A stretch of DNA of 64,000 nt from Streptomyces liliiviolaceus (GTDB lineage: Bacteria > Actinomycetota > Actinomycetes > Streptomycetales > Streptomycetaceae), in assembly GCF_018070025.1 (NCBI RefSeq), contig NZ_JAGPYQ010000001.1:7192001-7256000 (forward strand). The letters run 5' to 3'. A program made the position numbers and the translations under genes. Positions 34,317-46,029 of the stretch are shown piece after piece; the stretch's first letter is position 1; every line of letters starts with the position of its first letter. Below the pieces are notes generated by a model, which had not been told where the DNA came from, made no database searches, and saw only the letters and a program-made list of their open reading frames with translations.

Positions 34317-35944
34317 AACGCCCGCGCTTGCCGGGGCCACGTTCTCGGAACCCCCGCCTTCCACGCCCCCGCTTCCCACGCCCCCGCTCCCTGCGCGGCC
34401 GTCTCGTCCTGATCGCGGGGCTGCTGGCCACCAGCGCCGTCCTGCTGTGCCAGTTCGCCGGTCTGACCGTCCTGCGCGGCTGGCTCACCGACCAGGTCGA
34501 CGACCGGCTCGGCCACTTCCGGCCCCCCGACCGGGTGTACTCGGACATCGCCGCGGACCGGGCGCTGCCACCGCCGGACTCGGACAGCACGCTGCCCTCG
34601 GACTACCGCGTCTACTTCTACGACGAGGACGGCAGCCTGCTGCGCGACTCCCTGGGCAGCGGCGCCGACCCGGGTCCCCTTCTCCCGCGGCGGGCGGCCG
34701 ATCTGCACCTGCCCTCCGGGCGGCCGACCACGGTCCCGGCCGAGGACGGTTCGTCCGGGTCCGGCTGGCGCGTGATCTCCCATGCGGGGCCCGACCGGAT
34801 GCGTACCGTCGTCGCCCTGCCGCTGGACACCGTGGACGGGGCCACCGCCAAACTCCTGTGGCTCAGCCTCGGGCTCGGCCTCACCGTCGCCGTCGGGGTC
34901 GTCGTCCTGGGCAACGGCGCCGTCCGGCTGGGGCTGCGCCCGCTCACCCGCGTCGAGCGCACCGCCCAGCACATCACCGAGGGTGCCCTGGAACTCAACG
35001 TGCCCGTGGCGGACCCGGACACCGAGGTCGGCCGGCTCGGCCTGGCCCTCAACACCATGCTGGACCGTCTGCGTACCGCCCTGCACCGCAAGGAGGCCTC
35101 CGAACGGCGGCTGCGCCACTTCATGGCGGACGCGGGGCATGAACTGCGTACGCCGCTGACCGCGATCCAGGGGTTCGCCGAACTGCTCCTCGACGAACCC
35201 GGCATGTCCGGCCGGCGGCGGCGGGAGGCGCACACCCTGATCGCCCACAACGCCGACCGGATGAGCCGTCTCGTGGACGACCTCTTCCTCCTCGCCACGC
35301 TCGGCGACACGCCCGCGGCGCACCGCGAGCCCGTCGATCTCCTGTCCCTGGCGGCCGACGCCATCGCCACCACCGCGATACGCCATCCGCGGCGGCCCAT
35401 CACCCTGGAACCCCTCACGACGCACCCCGCCGATCCCGGACGCGGCCTCGACATCGTCGAAACCCCCGGCGACCCCCACCAGCTCGCGCAGGTGGTGGGC
35501 AATCTGCTGGCCAACGCCTGCACCCACACCGAGGACGACAGCCCCGTCCATGTGAGGGTCGGCGCCACCCGCGCCCACAGCGAGGGAAGGCTGGGCAGCG
35601 GCCGGTCGCTGCGGCCCGGCGCACCCGTCTGCGTCGTCGAGGTCGCCGACCACGGCCCCGGGATCAGACCCGACGAGGCCGACCGGGTCTTCGACCGCTT
35701 CTACCGAGCGACACCGCTCGGCCGCCCCGCCCCGGCCGGTCTCGACGCGGACATCGGCCCAGGCCCCGGCACAGGCCCGGAGACAGGCCCCGAACCCGGC
35801 AGCGGTCTGGGACTCGCCATCGCGGCCGCCATCGCCGCCGCGCACGGCGGACGCCTGGAACTGGACAACCGCCCCGGCGAAGGCTGCACCTTCCGCCTGC
35901 TCCTGCCCGAATCGACGACCGGGCCGCAGGACGACCACGGGTGA
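34313..35944 (+). CDS. Sensor histidine kinase
   Basis: Partner kinase of 543 aa. Two membrane segments (residues about 25-45 and 180-205) flank an extracytoplasmic domain. A HAMP linker follows (LRPLTRVERTAQHITEG). The dimerisation domain has the phospho-His in DAGHELRTPLTAIQGFAEL (around residue 285). The ATPase domain has N box NLLANACTHTEDD, DHGPGI and the G box GSGLGLAIAAAI. The very basic, Pro-rich N-terminus (RLPGPRSRNPRLPRPRFPRP) is coded by short tandem repeats. The gene overlaps the response regulator by four bases and ends before a strong hairpin. Confidence 0.92.
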   Translation: MKRPRLPGPRSRNPRLPRPRFPRPRSLRGRLVLIAGLLATSAVLLCQFAGLTVLRGWLTDQVDDRLGHFRPPDRVYSDIAADRALPPPDSDSTLPSDYRVYFYDEDGSLLRDSLGSGADPGPLLPRRAADLHLPSGRPTTVPAEDGSSGSGWRVISHAGPDRMRTVVALPLDTVDGATAKLLWLSLGLGLTVAVGVVVLGNGAVRLGLRPLTRVERTAQHITEGALELNVPVADPDTEVGRLGLALNTMLDRLRTALHRKEASERRLRHFMADAGHELRTPLTAIQGFAELLLDEPGMSGRRRREAHTLIAHNADRMSRLVDDLFLLATLGDTPAAHREPVDLLSLAADAIATTAIRHPRRPITLEPLTTHPADPGRGLDIVETPGDPHQLAQVVGNLLANACTHTEDDSPVHVRVGATRAHSEGRLGSGRSLRPGAPVCVVEVADHGPGIRPDEADRVFDRFYRATPLGRPAPAGLDADIGPGPGTGPETGPEPGSGLGLAIAAAIAAAHGGRLELDNRPGEGCTFRLLLPESTTGPQDDHG

Positions 35945-35959
35945 GAACGCCGTCCGCCA

Positions 35960-35981
35960 GGACCGTCCGCCCGGACGGTCC
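35960..35981. terminator. Terminator after the two-component system
   Basis: GGACCGTCC-gccc-GGACGGTCC, a perfect 9-bp stem with a 4-base loop, 15 bases after the kinase stop. Confidence 0.7.
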
Positions 35982-36011
35982 ACCCGGACCGCGCGCGACC
36001 GCCAGGGACTT

Positions 36012-36050
36012 TGTAAAGCCCCTTTCCTAAGGGCTTGTCGAAAGGGCCCG
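36012..36050. promoter_or_regulatory. Upstream symmetric elements of the ROK gene
   Basis: CTTTGTAAAG (36010-36019) is a near-palindrome, directly followed by AAGCCC/GGGCTT symmetry (36016-36036). This AT-richer patch about 110 bases before the ROK gene resembles an operator for autoregulation. I know of no exact published match. Confidence 0.3.
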
Positions 36051-36155
36051 GCGGTCATAGCCTTGCGCGGCGCCGGGGCCGTCGGGTTCCGCCGTGTCCC
36101 GGCGTGGGCCGGCCCTGGAGGCCGCGGGGTGGAGGGATCGAGGGGGCACGTTCTG

Positions 36156-37394
36156 GTGAAGCGCACTTCACGCGACATCCGCACCGCGAACCGTTACGGG
36201 GTGCTGCGCCAGATCATCGCCCACTCCCCCACCTCCCGGCAGGAGCTGGCCGCCGCGACCGGGCTGAGCATCGCCACGGTCGCCACGCTCGTCGGTGAGC
36301 TGCTCGATCTCGGGATGCTCACCGAGGTCGGCTTCGAGGACTCCGCGGGTGGCCGCCCGCGGGGACTCGTCGCCGTCAACGCGTCCGGGGGCGCGCTCAT
36401 CGGCGTCGACATCGCGGAGACGTACGTCCGTGTCGAGCTGTTCGATCTCGCGCTGGACGTACTGGCCCGCGCCGACGAGGACATGCGCCCCGGGGAGATC
36501 CGCCCGGAACAGGTCGTCGGGCATGTCGCCTCGGCCGTCGGCTCGGTGGTCGCGCAGGCCGGGATCGAGGGCGCGCGCGTCCTCGGGGTGGGCGTCAGCG
36601 TGCCGGGGCAGGTGGACCGCGCGGCCGGCGTCTCGGAGTACGCGCCGAACTGGGACTGGCACGACGTGCCGCTGCTGGACCTGCTCGCCGAGCACATCGC
36701 GTACCCCCTCTATCTGGACAATCCGCTGCGCGCCTGCGCGGTCGCCGAGCTGTGGTTCGGGGCGGCGCGCGGGCGCGGGGACGCCGTGGTGGTGAACCTC
36801 GGTACGGGTGTCGGCGCCGGGCTCGTCCTGGGCGGCGGGCTCCACCGCGGTGTCAGCAACAGCGCGGGCGAGTGGGGCCACACCACCCTCGTACTGGACG
36901 GGCGGCCGTGCCACTGCGGCAACCACGGATGCGTGGAGACGTACGTCGGGGCGCCCGGCATCATGCTGAACCTGCGGGAGTCGAGCCCCGACAGCCCGCT
37001 GCTGCACCCCGACGACCAGACGGCCACGATCGACGCGCTCGCCCGCGCGGTCGCCGAGCGGGACCCGGTGGCCGTCGAGGTGGTCAGGGAGACCGCGCGC
37101 TGTCTCGGCGCCGCCATCGCCGACCTGGTGAACCTCCTCAACCCCGAGGTGGTCGTGCTGAGCAGCTGGGTCGCGGCCACGCTCGGTGAGCCGCTGCTGC
37201 GGGAGGTGCGCGAGGCCGTGGCCCGGCGGGCGCTGAAACGGCCGCTGGCCTGCACCGAGATCGTGCTCTCCCCGATTCCCACGGATCCGGTCTGCCTGGG
37301 CGCGGCGACGTTCGCGCTCGAAGGGACGCTCACCTCGGCGGCGGGCACGAGGCCCCCGAAGCCCGCGAGGAGCCGTACCGCACCGACGCCGTGA
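36156..37394 (+). CDS. ROK-family transcriptional regulator
   Basis: Sugar-responsive regulator of 412 aa. The winged helix is at the N-terminus (RTANRYGVLRQIIAHSPTSR, LSIATVATLVGELLDLGM). The ROK kinase-like domain follows with LIGVDIAETYVRVELFD, LGTGVGAGLVLGGGLHRG and the zinc motif CHCGNHGCVETY (around residue 265). The GTG at 36156 is supported by GAGGGGG 10 bases upstream and by homology at KRTSRDIRT; longer in-frame starts add non-homologous Arg/Gly-rich residues. It directly precedes a sugar ABC importer and beta-galactosidase, its probable targets, with galactosides or a derivative as the likely effector. Confidence 0.9.
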   Translation: MKRTSRDIRTANRYGVLRQIIAHSPTSRQELAAATGLSIATVATLVGELLDLGMLTEVGFEDSAGGRPRGLVAVNASGGALIGVDIAETYVRVELFDLALDVLARADEDMRPGEIRPEQVVGHVASAVGSVVAQAGIEGARVLGVGVSVPGQVDRAAGVSEYAPNWDWHDVPLLDLLAEHIAYPLYLDNPLRACAVAELWFGAARGRGDAVVVNLGTGVGAGLVLGGGLHRGVSNSAGEWGHTTLVLDGRPCHCGNHGCVETYVGAPGIMLNLRESSPDSPLLHPDDQTATIDALARAVAERDPVAVEVVRETARCLGAAIADLVNLLNPEVVVLSSWVAATLGEPLLREVREAVARRALKRPLACTEIVLSPIPTDPVCLGAATFALEGTLTSAAGTRPPKPARSRTAPTP

Positions 37395-37491
37395 CGGCCG
37401 TGTGCAGCTGCAACGGCGTTATGGATCCGGCCGGTCCGGACGGTGGGGAACAGCGGCACCGCGGCCATTGATGCATGGCCTGCACACCTTT

Positions 37492-37566
37492 GCGTCCGGC
37501 ATTCCGGACGCGGCACAACGCTTCGAACAGGCTTCGTCCAACCCCTTGCCGAAGCATTAGCCGAAG
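37492..37566. promoter_or_regulatory. Control region of the sugar importer operon
   Basis: In the gap before the binding-protein gene: a stem GCGTCCGG (37492-37499) with CCGGACGC (37504-37511), and direct repeats GCCGAAG at 37548-37554 and 37560-37566. These are candidates for a leader hairpin and an operator used by the ROK regulator. Confidence 0.35.
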
Positions 37567-37663
37567 GTTAACGTCCCGCACCCCACAGCGATTTCGAGCC
37601 GCAGCCGTAGGGGGATCACCGCCGTGCTCGGATCACAGCCGGACAAGAGACAAGGACGTCACC

Positions 37664-38929
37664 ATGTCGGCATTGAGCAGCAGCAACTGGGATCGTCGTG
37701 CCGTTCTGCGGGCCGCCGCGGGCCTCGCCGCCCTCGGCCCGCTGGCCGCCTGCGGCGGCAACACCGGCCGTGAGGGCGGCGGCAGTTCGGGCAAGAGCCT
37801 CGTGCAGTACTTCCACGCGTACGGCGAGGCCGGTACGCAGGAGGCGATCAAGCGGTACGCCAAGGCCTACGACGAGGCCCGGGTGACCACCCAGTGGATC
37901 ACCGGCACCAACTTCGAGAGCAAGCTGTTCTCGTCGCTGCTCACCGACAACGCCCCGGACGTCTTCGAGTTCCACCCCCAGCTCCAGCTGATCAAGAGCG
38001 GTCAGGTGGCGCCGCTGGACGACATCCTCGCCCCGGTCAAGGACGACTTCAATCCGGCGGACATCAAGTCCCACACGGTCGACGGCAAGGTCTACGGCGT
38101 CCGGATGATCGACGACCCGCAGTTCTTCTTCTACCGCAAGTCGCTGCTGCAGAAGGCCGGCATCGGCGTCCCGCAGACGCTGGACGAACTCGCCGAGGCC
38201 GCCGGCAAGCTGACCACCGACAAGGTCAAGGGCCTGTTCCTCGGCAACAACATGACGTCGACGAACTACGCCCTGGTGTGGGCGGCCGGCGCCGACCAGC
38301 TGAACGACAAGAACGAGATCGCGTACCACACCGACGAGGTGGCCGCGGCGCTGAAGACGTACCGCAGGATGTTCACCAGCGGGCATCTGCTCCTGGACGC
38401 GCCCGCCGACTACTGGGACCCCTCGGCCCTGGTCCAGGGGCTCACCGCGATCCAGTGGTGCGGTATGTGGGCCATGCCCGTGATGCAGAAGTCCCTCGGC
38501 GACGACCTCGGTATCTTCCCCTTCCCGTCGGCGGCCTCCGGCGCCGAACCTGCTGTCTACAACGGCGGTTGGTCGATGTTCGTGAACGCCAAGGGCAAGA
38601 ACGTGGACCTGGCGAAGGAGTACGTGAAGTGGCTCTGGATCGACCAGAAGAAGTACCAGGAGGACTGGGCGCTCAGCTACGGCTTCCACATACCGCCGCG
38701 TAAGTCGCTCGCCGCGTCCGCCACCAAGCTCAAGTCGGGGCTGCCCGCCGAGGGCGTCAAGCTCTTCACCGACTACGGGCGCTTCGACAACATCTCCTGG
38801 ACCCAGGCGATGATCACGGCGCTGGAGGAAGTGGTCGCCAACTCGGTCCGCAAGGGCATGGACCCGGAGAAGGCCCTCGACGCGGCGGACGTGAAGGTCA
38901 ACCGCGAACTCAAGAAGCTGTTCGGATAG
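37664..38929 (+). CDS. Extracellular sugar-binding lipoprotein (ABC importer)
   Basis: Substrate-binding protein of 421 aa. The signal peptide starts MSALSSSNWDRRAVL, with twin Arg and a lipobox GPLAACGG at about residue 28, so it is a lipid-anchored (possibly Tat-exported) protein. The mature part is a family 1 solute-binding fold (SLVQYFHAYGEAGTQEAIK, NAPDVFEFHPQLQLIKSG, and FVNAKGKNVDLAKEYVKWLW). The ATG at 37664 follows AAGGAC. First gene of the importer unit, 20 bases before the permease. Substrate inferred from the downstream beta-galactosidase: a beta-galactoside or plant-derived oligosaccharide. Confidence 0.9.
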   Translation: MSALSSSNWDRRAVLRAAAGLAALGPLAACGGNTGREGGGSSGKSLVQYFHAYGEAGTQEAIKRYAKAYDEARVTTQWITGTNFESKLFSSLLTDNAPDVFEFHPQLQLIKSGQVAPLDDILAPVKDDFNPADIKSHTVDGKVYGVRMIDDPQFFFYRKSLLQKAGIGVPQTLDELAEAAGKLTTDKVKGLFLGNNMTSTNYALVWAAGADQLNDKNEIAYHTDEVAAALKTYRRMFTSGHLLLDAPADYWDPSALVQGLTAIQWCGMWAMPVMQKSLGDDLGIFPFPSAASGAEPAVYNGGWSMFVNAKGKNVDLAKEYVKWLWIDQKKYQEDWALSYGFHIPPRKSLAASATKLKSGLPAEGVKLFTDYGRFDNISWTQAMITALEEVVANSVRKGMDPEKALDAADVKVNRELKKLFG

Positions 38930-38949
38930 GCCGGCGGACGGGCAGCGCC

Positions 38950-39972
38950 ATGTCGACCACCCCCGCGGCTCCGAACACCCCGACCACGCCGACCACGCCG
39001 ACCGCTCCGGCACGTGACGCCGACCGGCCCGCCTCCGCCGAAGGCCCGGGGCCCGGGCCGGGAGCCGGACGGTCGCGCAAGGGCGTGCGGGGCAGCACGC
39101 TCAGCTTCTGGATCTTCACGGGCCCGTTCCTCGTCGGCCTGGTGATCTTCGTCTACATCCCCATCGGGTGGAGCGCCTGGCTCAGCTTCTTCGAGGCGCG
39201 CTACACGGTCACCCCCGACAAGTTCATCGGCCTCGACAACTACCGGCTGATGCTGACGAACGGCGACTTCACCGGTTCGCTCGTCACCTTCACCGTCTTC
39301 GCCGCGATCATCGTGCCGGTCACCTGGGCCCTGTCGCTGGGCCTGGCCCTGATGGTGCACCGGCTGCGCTTCATGAAGGCGTTCTTCCGGTCGGTCTTCT
39401 TCCTGCCGACGGCGTGCAGTTTCGTCGCCGCCTCGCTGATCTGGAAGATGTCCCTCTTCAGCGGGGTCCGCTTCGGCATGATGAACACGGTCCTCGGCTG
39501 GTTCGGCGTCGAGAACATCGCCTGGCTGGCCAACCCGAATCCGCCCTGGTACTGGCTGGTCATCGTGACCGTCCGCCTGTGGCTCCAGGCCGGTTTCTAC
39601 ATGATCCTGTTCCTGGCGGCCCTGCAGAACATCCCGCCCGTGCTCTACGAGGCCGCCGCGATCGACGGCGCCAGGCCCGGCTGGCAGACCTTCCGCCACA
39701 TCACGCTGCCCCAGCTGCGGGCCACCTCGACGGCCGTGATCCTGCTGCTGCTCGTGGCCGCGTACCAGGCGTTCGACGAATTCTTCAATCTGCTGGCCAA
39801 GACGACCTGGGGCCGTCCGCCGCTCGTCGAGCTGTACTACACGGCTCTGGGCGAGGACCAGGACTACGGCGCCGGCAGCGCGGGCGCGGTCATCCTGACC
39901 CTGCTGATCTGCATGGTGACCCTGCTCCAGGGCAGGTTCCTGGGCTTCGGAAAGGGGGAGGACTCCAGGTGA
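38950..39972 (+). CDS. Sugar ABC transporter permease (MalF type)
   Basis: Integral membrane protein of 340 aa with six core membrane helices. The EAA loop is EAAAIDGARPGWQTFRHITLP (split here across residues 235-255), which contacts the ATPase. The N-terminal 45 residues are a cytoplasmic Thr/Pro-rich tail (TPTTPTTPTAP). Its stop overlaps the start of the second permease by four bases. No ATPase gene is in the cluster; Streptomyces importers of this class commonly share the MsiK ATPase coded elsewhere. Confidence 0.92.
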   Translation: MSTTPAAPNTPTTPTTPTAPARDADRPASAEGPGPGPGAGRSRKGVRGSTLSFWIFTGPFLVGLVIFVYIPIGWSAWLSFFEARYTVTPDKFIGLDNYRLMLTNGDFTGSLVTFTVFAAIIVPVTWALSLGLALMVHRLRFMKAFFRSVFFLPTACSFVAASLIWKMSLFSGVRFGMMNTVLGWFGVENIAWLANPNPPWYWLVIVTVRLWLQAGFYMILFLAALQNIPPVLYEAAAIDGARPGWQTFRHITLPQLRATSTAVILLLLVAAYQAFDEFFNLLAKTTWGRPPLVELYYTALGEDQDYGAGSAGAVILTLLICMVTLLQGRFLGFGKGEDSR

Positions 39973-40829
39973 CGACCGTCATCCCGAACCGCAAGGGCGG
40001 CCGACGGGGCGTACTCGGCTCCGCGGGACTCTACTTCGCCACCGCCGTCTGCGCCCTGCTCTTCCTCGTCCCCTTCTACCTCATCGTCCGCAACGCCCTG
40101 TCCACGGACGCCGAGATCACCGGCGAGAACTGGCAGTGGTTCCCCACCGACATCCAGTGGGGCAATGTCACCGAACTGTTCGACGACCCCACGGTCCCGT
40201 TCGGCCGCTCCCTCGGCAACTCGGCGGTCGTCGGCATCCTGCACACCCTCGGCACGCTGCTGGTCTGCTCGCTCGCGGGCTACGGCCTCGCCCGGATCCC
40301 GTACCGGCACGCGAACAAGATCTTCTACGCGGTCCTGGTGACCCTGATGGTGCCGGCCGCCGTCACCTTCGTACCGAGCTTCGTGCTCGTCTCGTCGCTC
40401 GGCTGGGTGTCGAGTATGCAAGGTCTCATCGTTCCGGGGCTGTTCAGTGGTTTCACCTGCTTCCTGTTCCGGCAGTACTTCCTGGGGTTCCCCAAAGAAC
40501 TGGAGGAGGCGGCGCGCGTGGACGGGCTCGGGTACTGGGGTGCGTACTGGCGCATCGTCGTGCCCAACTCGCTGAACTTCTTCGCCGCGATCGCGACCAT
40601 CACCTTCATCAGCGGCTGGAACGCCTTCCTGTGGCCCCTGGTCATCGGCCAGGACCAGGAGGCGTGGACCGTGCAGGTCGCGCTCTCCTCGTACATGACG
40701 AATCAGACGGTCAACTTCCATCTGATCTTCATGGCCACCGCAGTGTCCATCCTGCCCCTGGTGCTCGTGTTCCTGTTCCTCCAGCGCTGGCTGGTGCAGG
40801 GAGTCGCGCAGACCGGCATCAAGGGCTGA
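39969..40829 (+). CDS. Sugar ABC transporter permease (MalG type)
   Basis: Second permease, 286 aa, six helices. The EAA motif is EAARVDGLGYWGAYWRIVVP, and the typical C-terminal FLQRWLVQGVAQTGIKG ends the protein. The start is GTG at 39969 overlapping the first permease stop (GTGA). It is followed after 12 bases by the beta-galactosidase gene, which has AGGAG upstream, so the operon continues. Confidence 0.93.
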   Translation: MTTVIPNRKGGRRGVLGSAGLYFATAVCALLFLVPFYLIVRNALSTDAEITGENWQWFPTDIQWGNVTELFDDPTVPFGRSLGNSAVVGILHTLGTLLVCSLAGYGLARIPYRHANKIFYAVLVTLMVPAAVTFVPSFVLVSSLGWVSSMQGLIVPGLFSGFTCFLFRQYFLGFPKELEEAARVDGLGYWGAYWRIVVPNSLNFFAAIATITFISGWNAFLWPLVIGQDQEAWTVQVALSSYMTNQTVNFHLIFMATAVSILPLVLVFLFLQRWLVQGVAQTGIKG

Positions 40830-44452
<3,623 letters not shown>

Positions 44453-44633
44453 GTCGATCGTCCTCCGTGACAGGGCGTGACAGGGGCGGGTACGTCGACA
44501 TCCTGCGCCCCCTCCGACCAGCATCTCCATCCGCGCGGGCTTGATCGATCAGGTGTTCCCCCACGGTTCGCCGAACGGCCCCCATCGGTTCACCCCGGAC
44601 CAGGACGGTGCACGGGCAACCACAAGGAGCCCC

Positions 44634-45908
44634 ATGTCACACCCTGTTCGCCGCCCCCTGGCCGTTCTCGCCGTGGCGGTGTTCCTCGTCCTGCTCGGCC
44701 TCGCCGGGCCCGCCTCCGCGCACGGCTTCACCTCGACCGTGTACGTCCATGTCACCGAGAGCGGTGGCGGAGGCAGTGCCGGTGCCGGTGCCGGTACTGG
44801 CGCCGACCGGCTTCGCACCGAGCTGAAGCTTGAGTACGACCTCCTGGTGGTGTCCGCCGCCGACGCCGGGCACGACGACCCGCTCTTCCGCGCCGGGACC
44901 GAGGCGTTCGAGGCCGGGGACACCGAGGCGCAGGCCGCGGCGCTGAACGCCCACCATGCGACGGTCGTCGACTACGTCACCGGGCGTCTCGCCGTCACCG
45001 CGGCCGGCGACGCCTGCCGGCCCGCCCAGGCCGGCGGCTTCCGCATGGGCCGGGAGGAGGGCGTGCCCTACGCCCTGCTGACCCTCGACTGGACCTGCGC
45101 GGCGGCGGGCGACAGCCATGTCACCGTCGACCACGAGATCCGCAGCGGCCTCTTCCCGGACGCCGAGGAGTACGTCAAGGGCACCAAGACCATCGCCACG
45201 TACGACGTCGCCGGTCGCAGCGGCAGCGCGGCGCTCGACGCCGCCCATCCGTCGTTCTCCCTCGGCCAGTCCTGGACCGAGCGGTTCTGGGAGTTCTTCC
45301 GGCTGGGCGCCGAACACCTGCTGACCGGCATCGACCACATCCTGTTCCTGCTGGCGCTGATCGCCGGATCGCGGCGACCGCGCGAGATCGTGCTGGCCGC
45401 CACCAGCTTCACGCTGGCCCACTCGGTGACGTTCCTGCTGGCCGCGCTCGGCCTGGTGGACGTGCCGGGGAGCGTCGTGGAACCCGTCATCGCGCTGTCC
45501 ATCGCGGTCGTCGCAGGCTGGCACCTGTGGCGCATCCGGCAGCGCGGAGTACACGTCACCGACCTGGCGGTGGACCCGGACGGCGGCCGCGGCGGCCACT
45601 TCGCGCTGGACCGCGCCGGGTGGACGCGGCTGGGTGTCGTGTTCTGCTTCGGGCTGGTCCACGGCCTGGGCTTCGCCGGCGCGCTCGGGATCGACGCGGC
45701 CTGGTCCTGGACCCTGCTGTGGTCGCTGCTCGTCTTCAACGTCGGCATCGAGGCCGTGCAGTTGGCGATCATCGCCGTGGTCTTCCCGCTCCTGCTCCTC
45801 CTGCGGCGCCGTTCCCGCCGGGCGGGGCTGTGGGCGACCGGCACGATCTCCGCCGGTGTCGCCGCCATGGGGTTGATCTGGTTCGTACAGCGCACGTTCG
45901 GCCTGTGA
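44634..45908 (+). CDS. HupE/UreJ-like membrane protein
   Basis: Protein of 424 aa. Signal peptide (RRPLAVLAVAVFLVLLGLAG) is followed by an extracytoplasmic domain to about residue 215. Six or so membrane helices form the C-terminal half. The HupE/UreJ_2 signature is LLTGIDHILFLLALIAGSRR, then TSFTLAHSVTFLLAALGL, and FCFGLVHGLGFAGALG, His-rich loops that may bind a metal. The ATG at 44634 has AAGGAG. It is followed by a good terminator and then a secreted phosphoesterase gene. HupE relatives are linked to nickel or cobalt; the cargo here is unproven. Confidence 0.85.
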   Translation: MSHPVRRPLAVLAVAVFLVLLGLAGPASAHGFTSTVYVHVTESGGGGSAGAGAGTGADRLRTELKLEYDLLVVSAADAGHDDPLFRAGTEAFEAGDTEAQAAALNAHHATVVDYVTGRLAVTAAGDACRPAQAGGFRMGREEGVPYALLTLDWTCAAAGDSHVTVDHEIRSGLFPDAEEYVKGTKTIATYDVAGRSGSAALDAAHPSFSLGQSWTERFWEFFRLGAEHLLTGIDHILFLLALIAGSRRPREIVLAATSFTLAHSVTFLLAALGLVDVPGSVVEPVIALSIAVVAGWHLWRIRQRGVHVTDLAVDPDGGRGGHFALDRAGWTRLGVVFCFGLVHGLGFAGALGIDAAWSWTLLWSLLVFNVGIEAVQLAIIAVVFPLLLLLRRRSRRAGLWATGTISAGVAAMGLIWFVQRTFGL

Positions 45909-45925
45909 CCTGGATGTTCAGCAGA

Positions 45926-45953
45926 CCCCGCATCCACATTTATGCGGGGTTTA
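45926..45953 (+). terminator. Intrinsic terminator after hupE-like gene
   Basis: ACCCCGCAT (45926-45934) pairs perfectly with ATGCGGGGT (45943-45951), loop 8, then TTT. It is the most classical hairpin-plus-T terminator in the window. Confidence 0.8.
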
Positions 45954-45960
45954 CCTGGCA
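45950..45960 (+). promoter_or_regulatory. Single PHO-box-like unit
   Basis: GTTTACCTGGC matches the 11-base PhoP direct-repeat unit (GTTCAYYYRGC) except at position 4. It lies 70 bases before a secreted phosphoesterase gene. A second clear unit is missing, so this is only suggestive. Confidence 0.3.
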
Positions 45961-46029
45961 CCGAAAGCTTGACGATCTCCACTGCGTGCACACCGCACGC
46001 ACACAGCAGAACAGAAGAAACGACACGTC

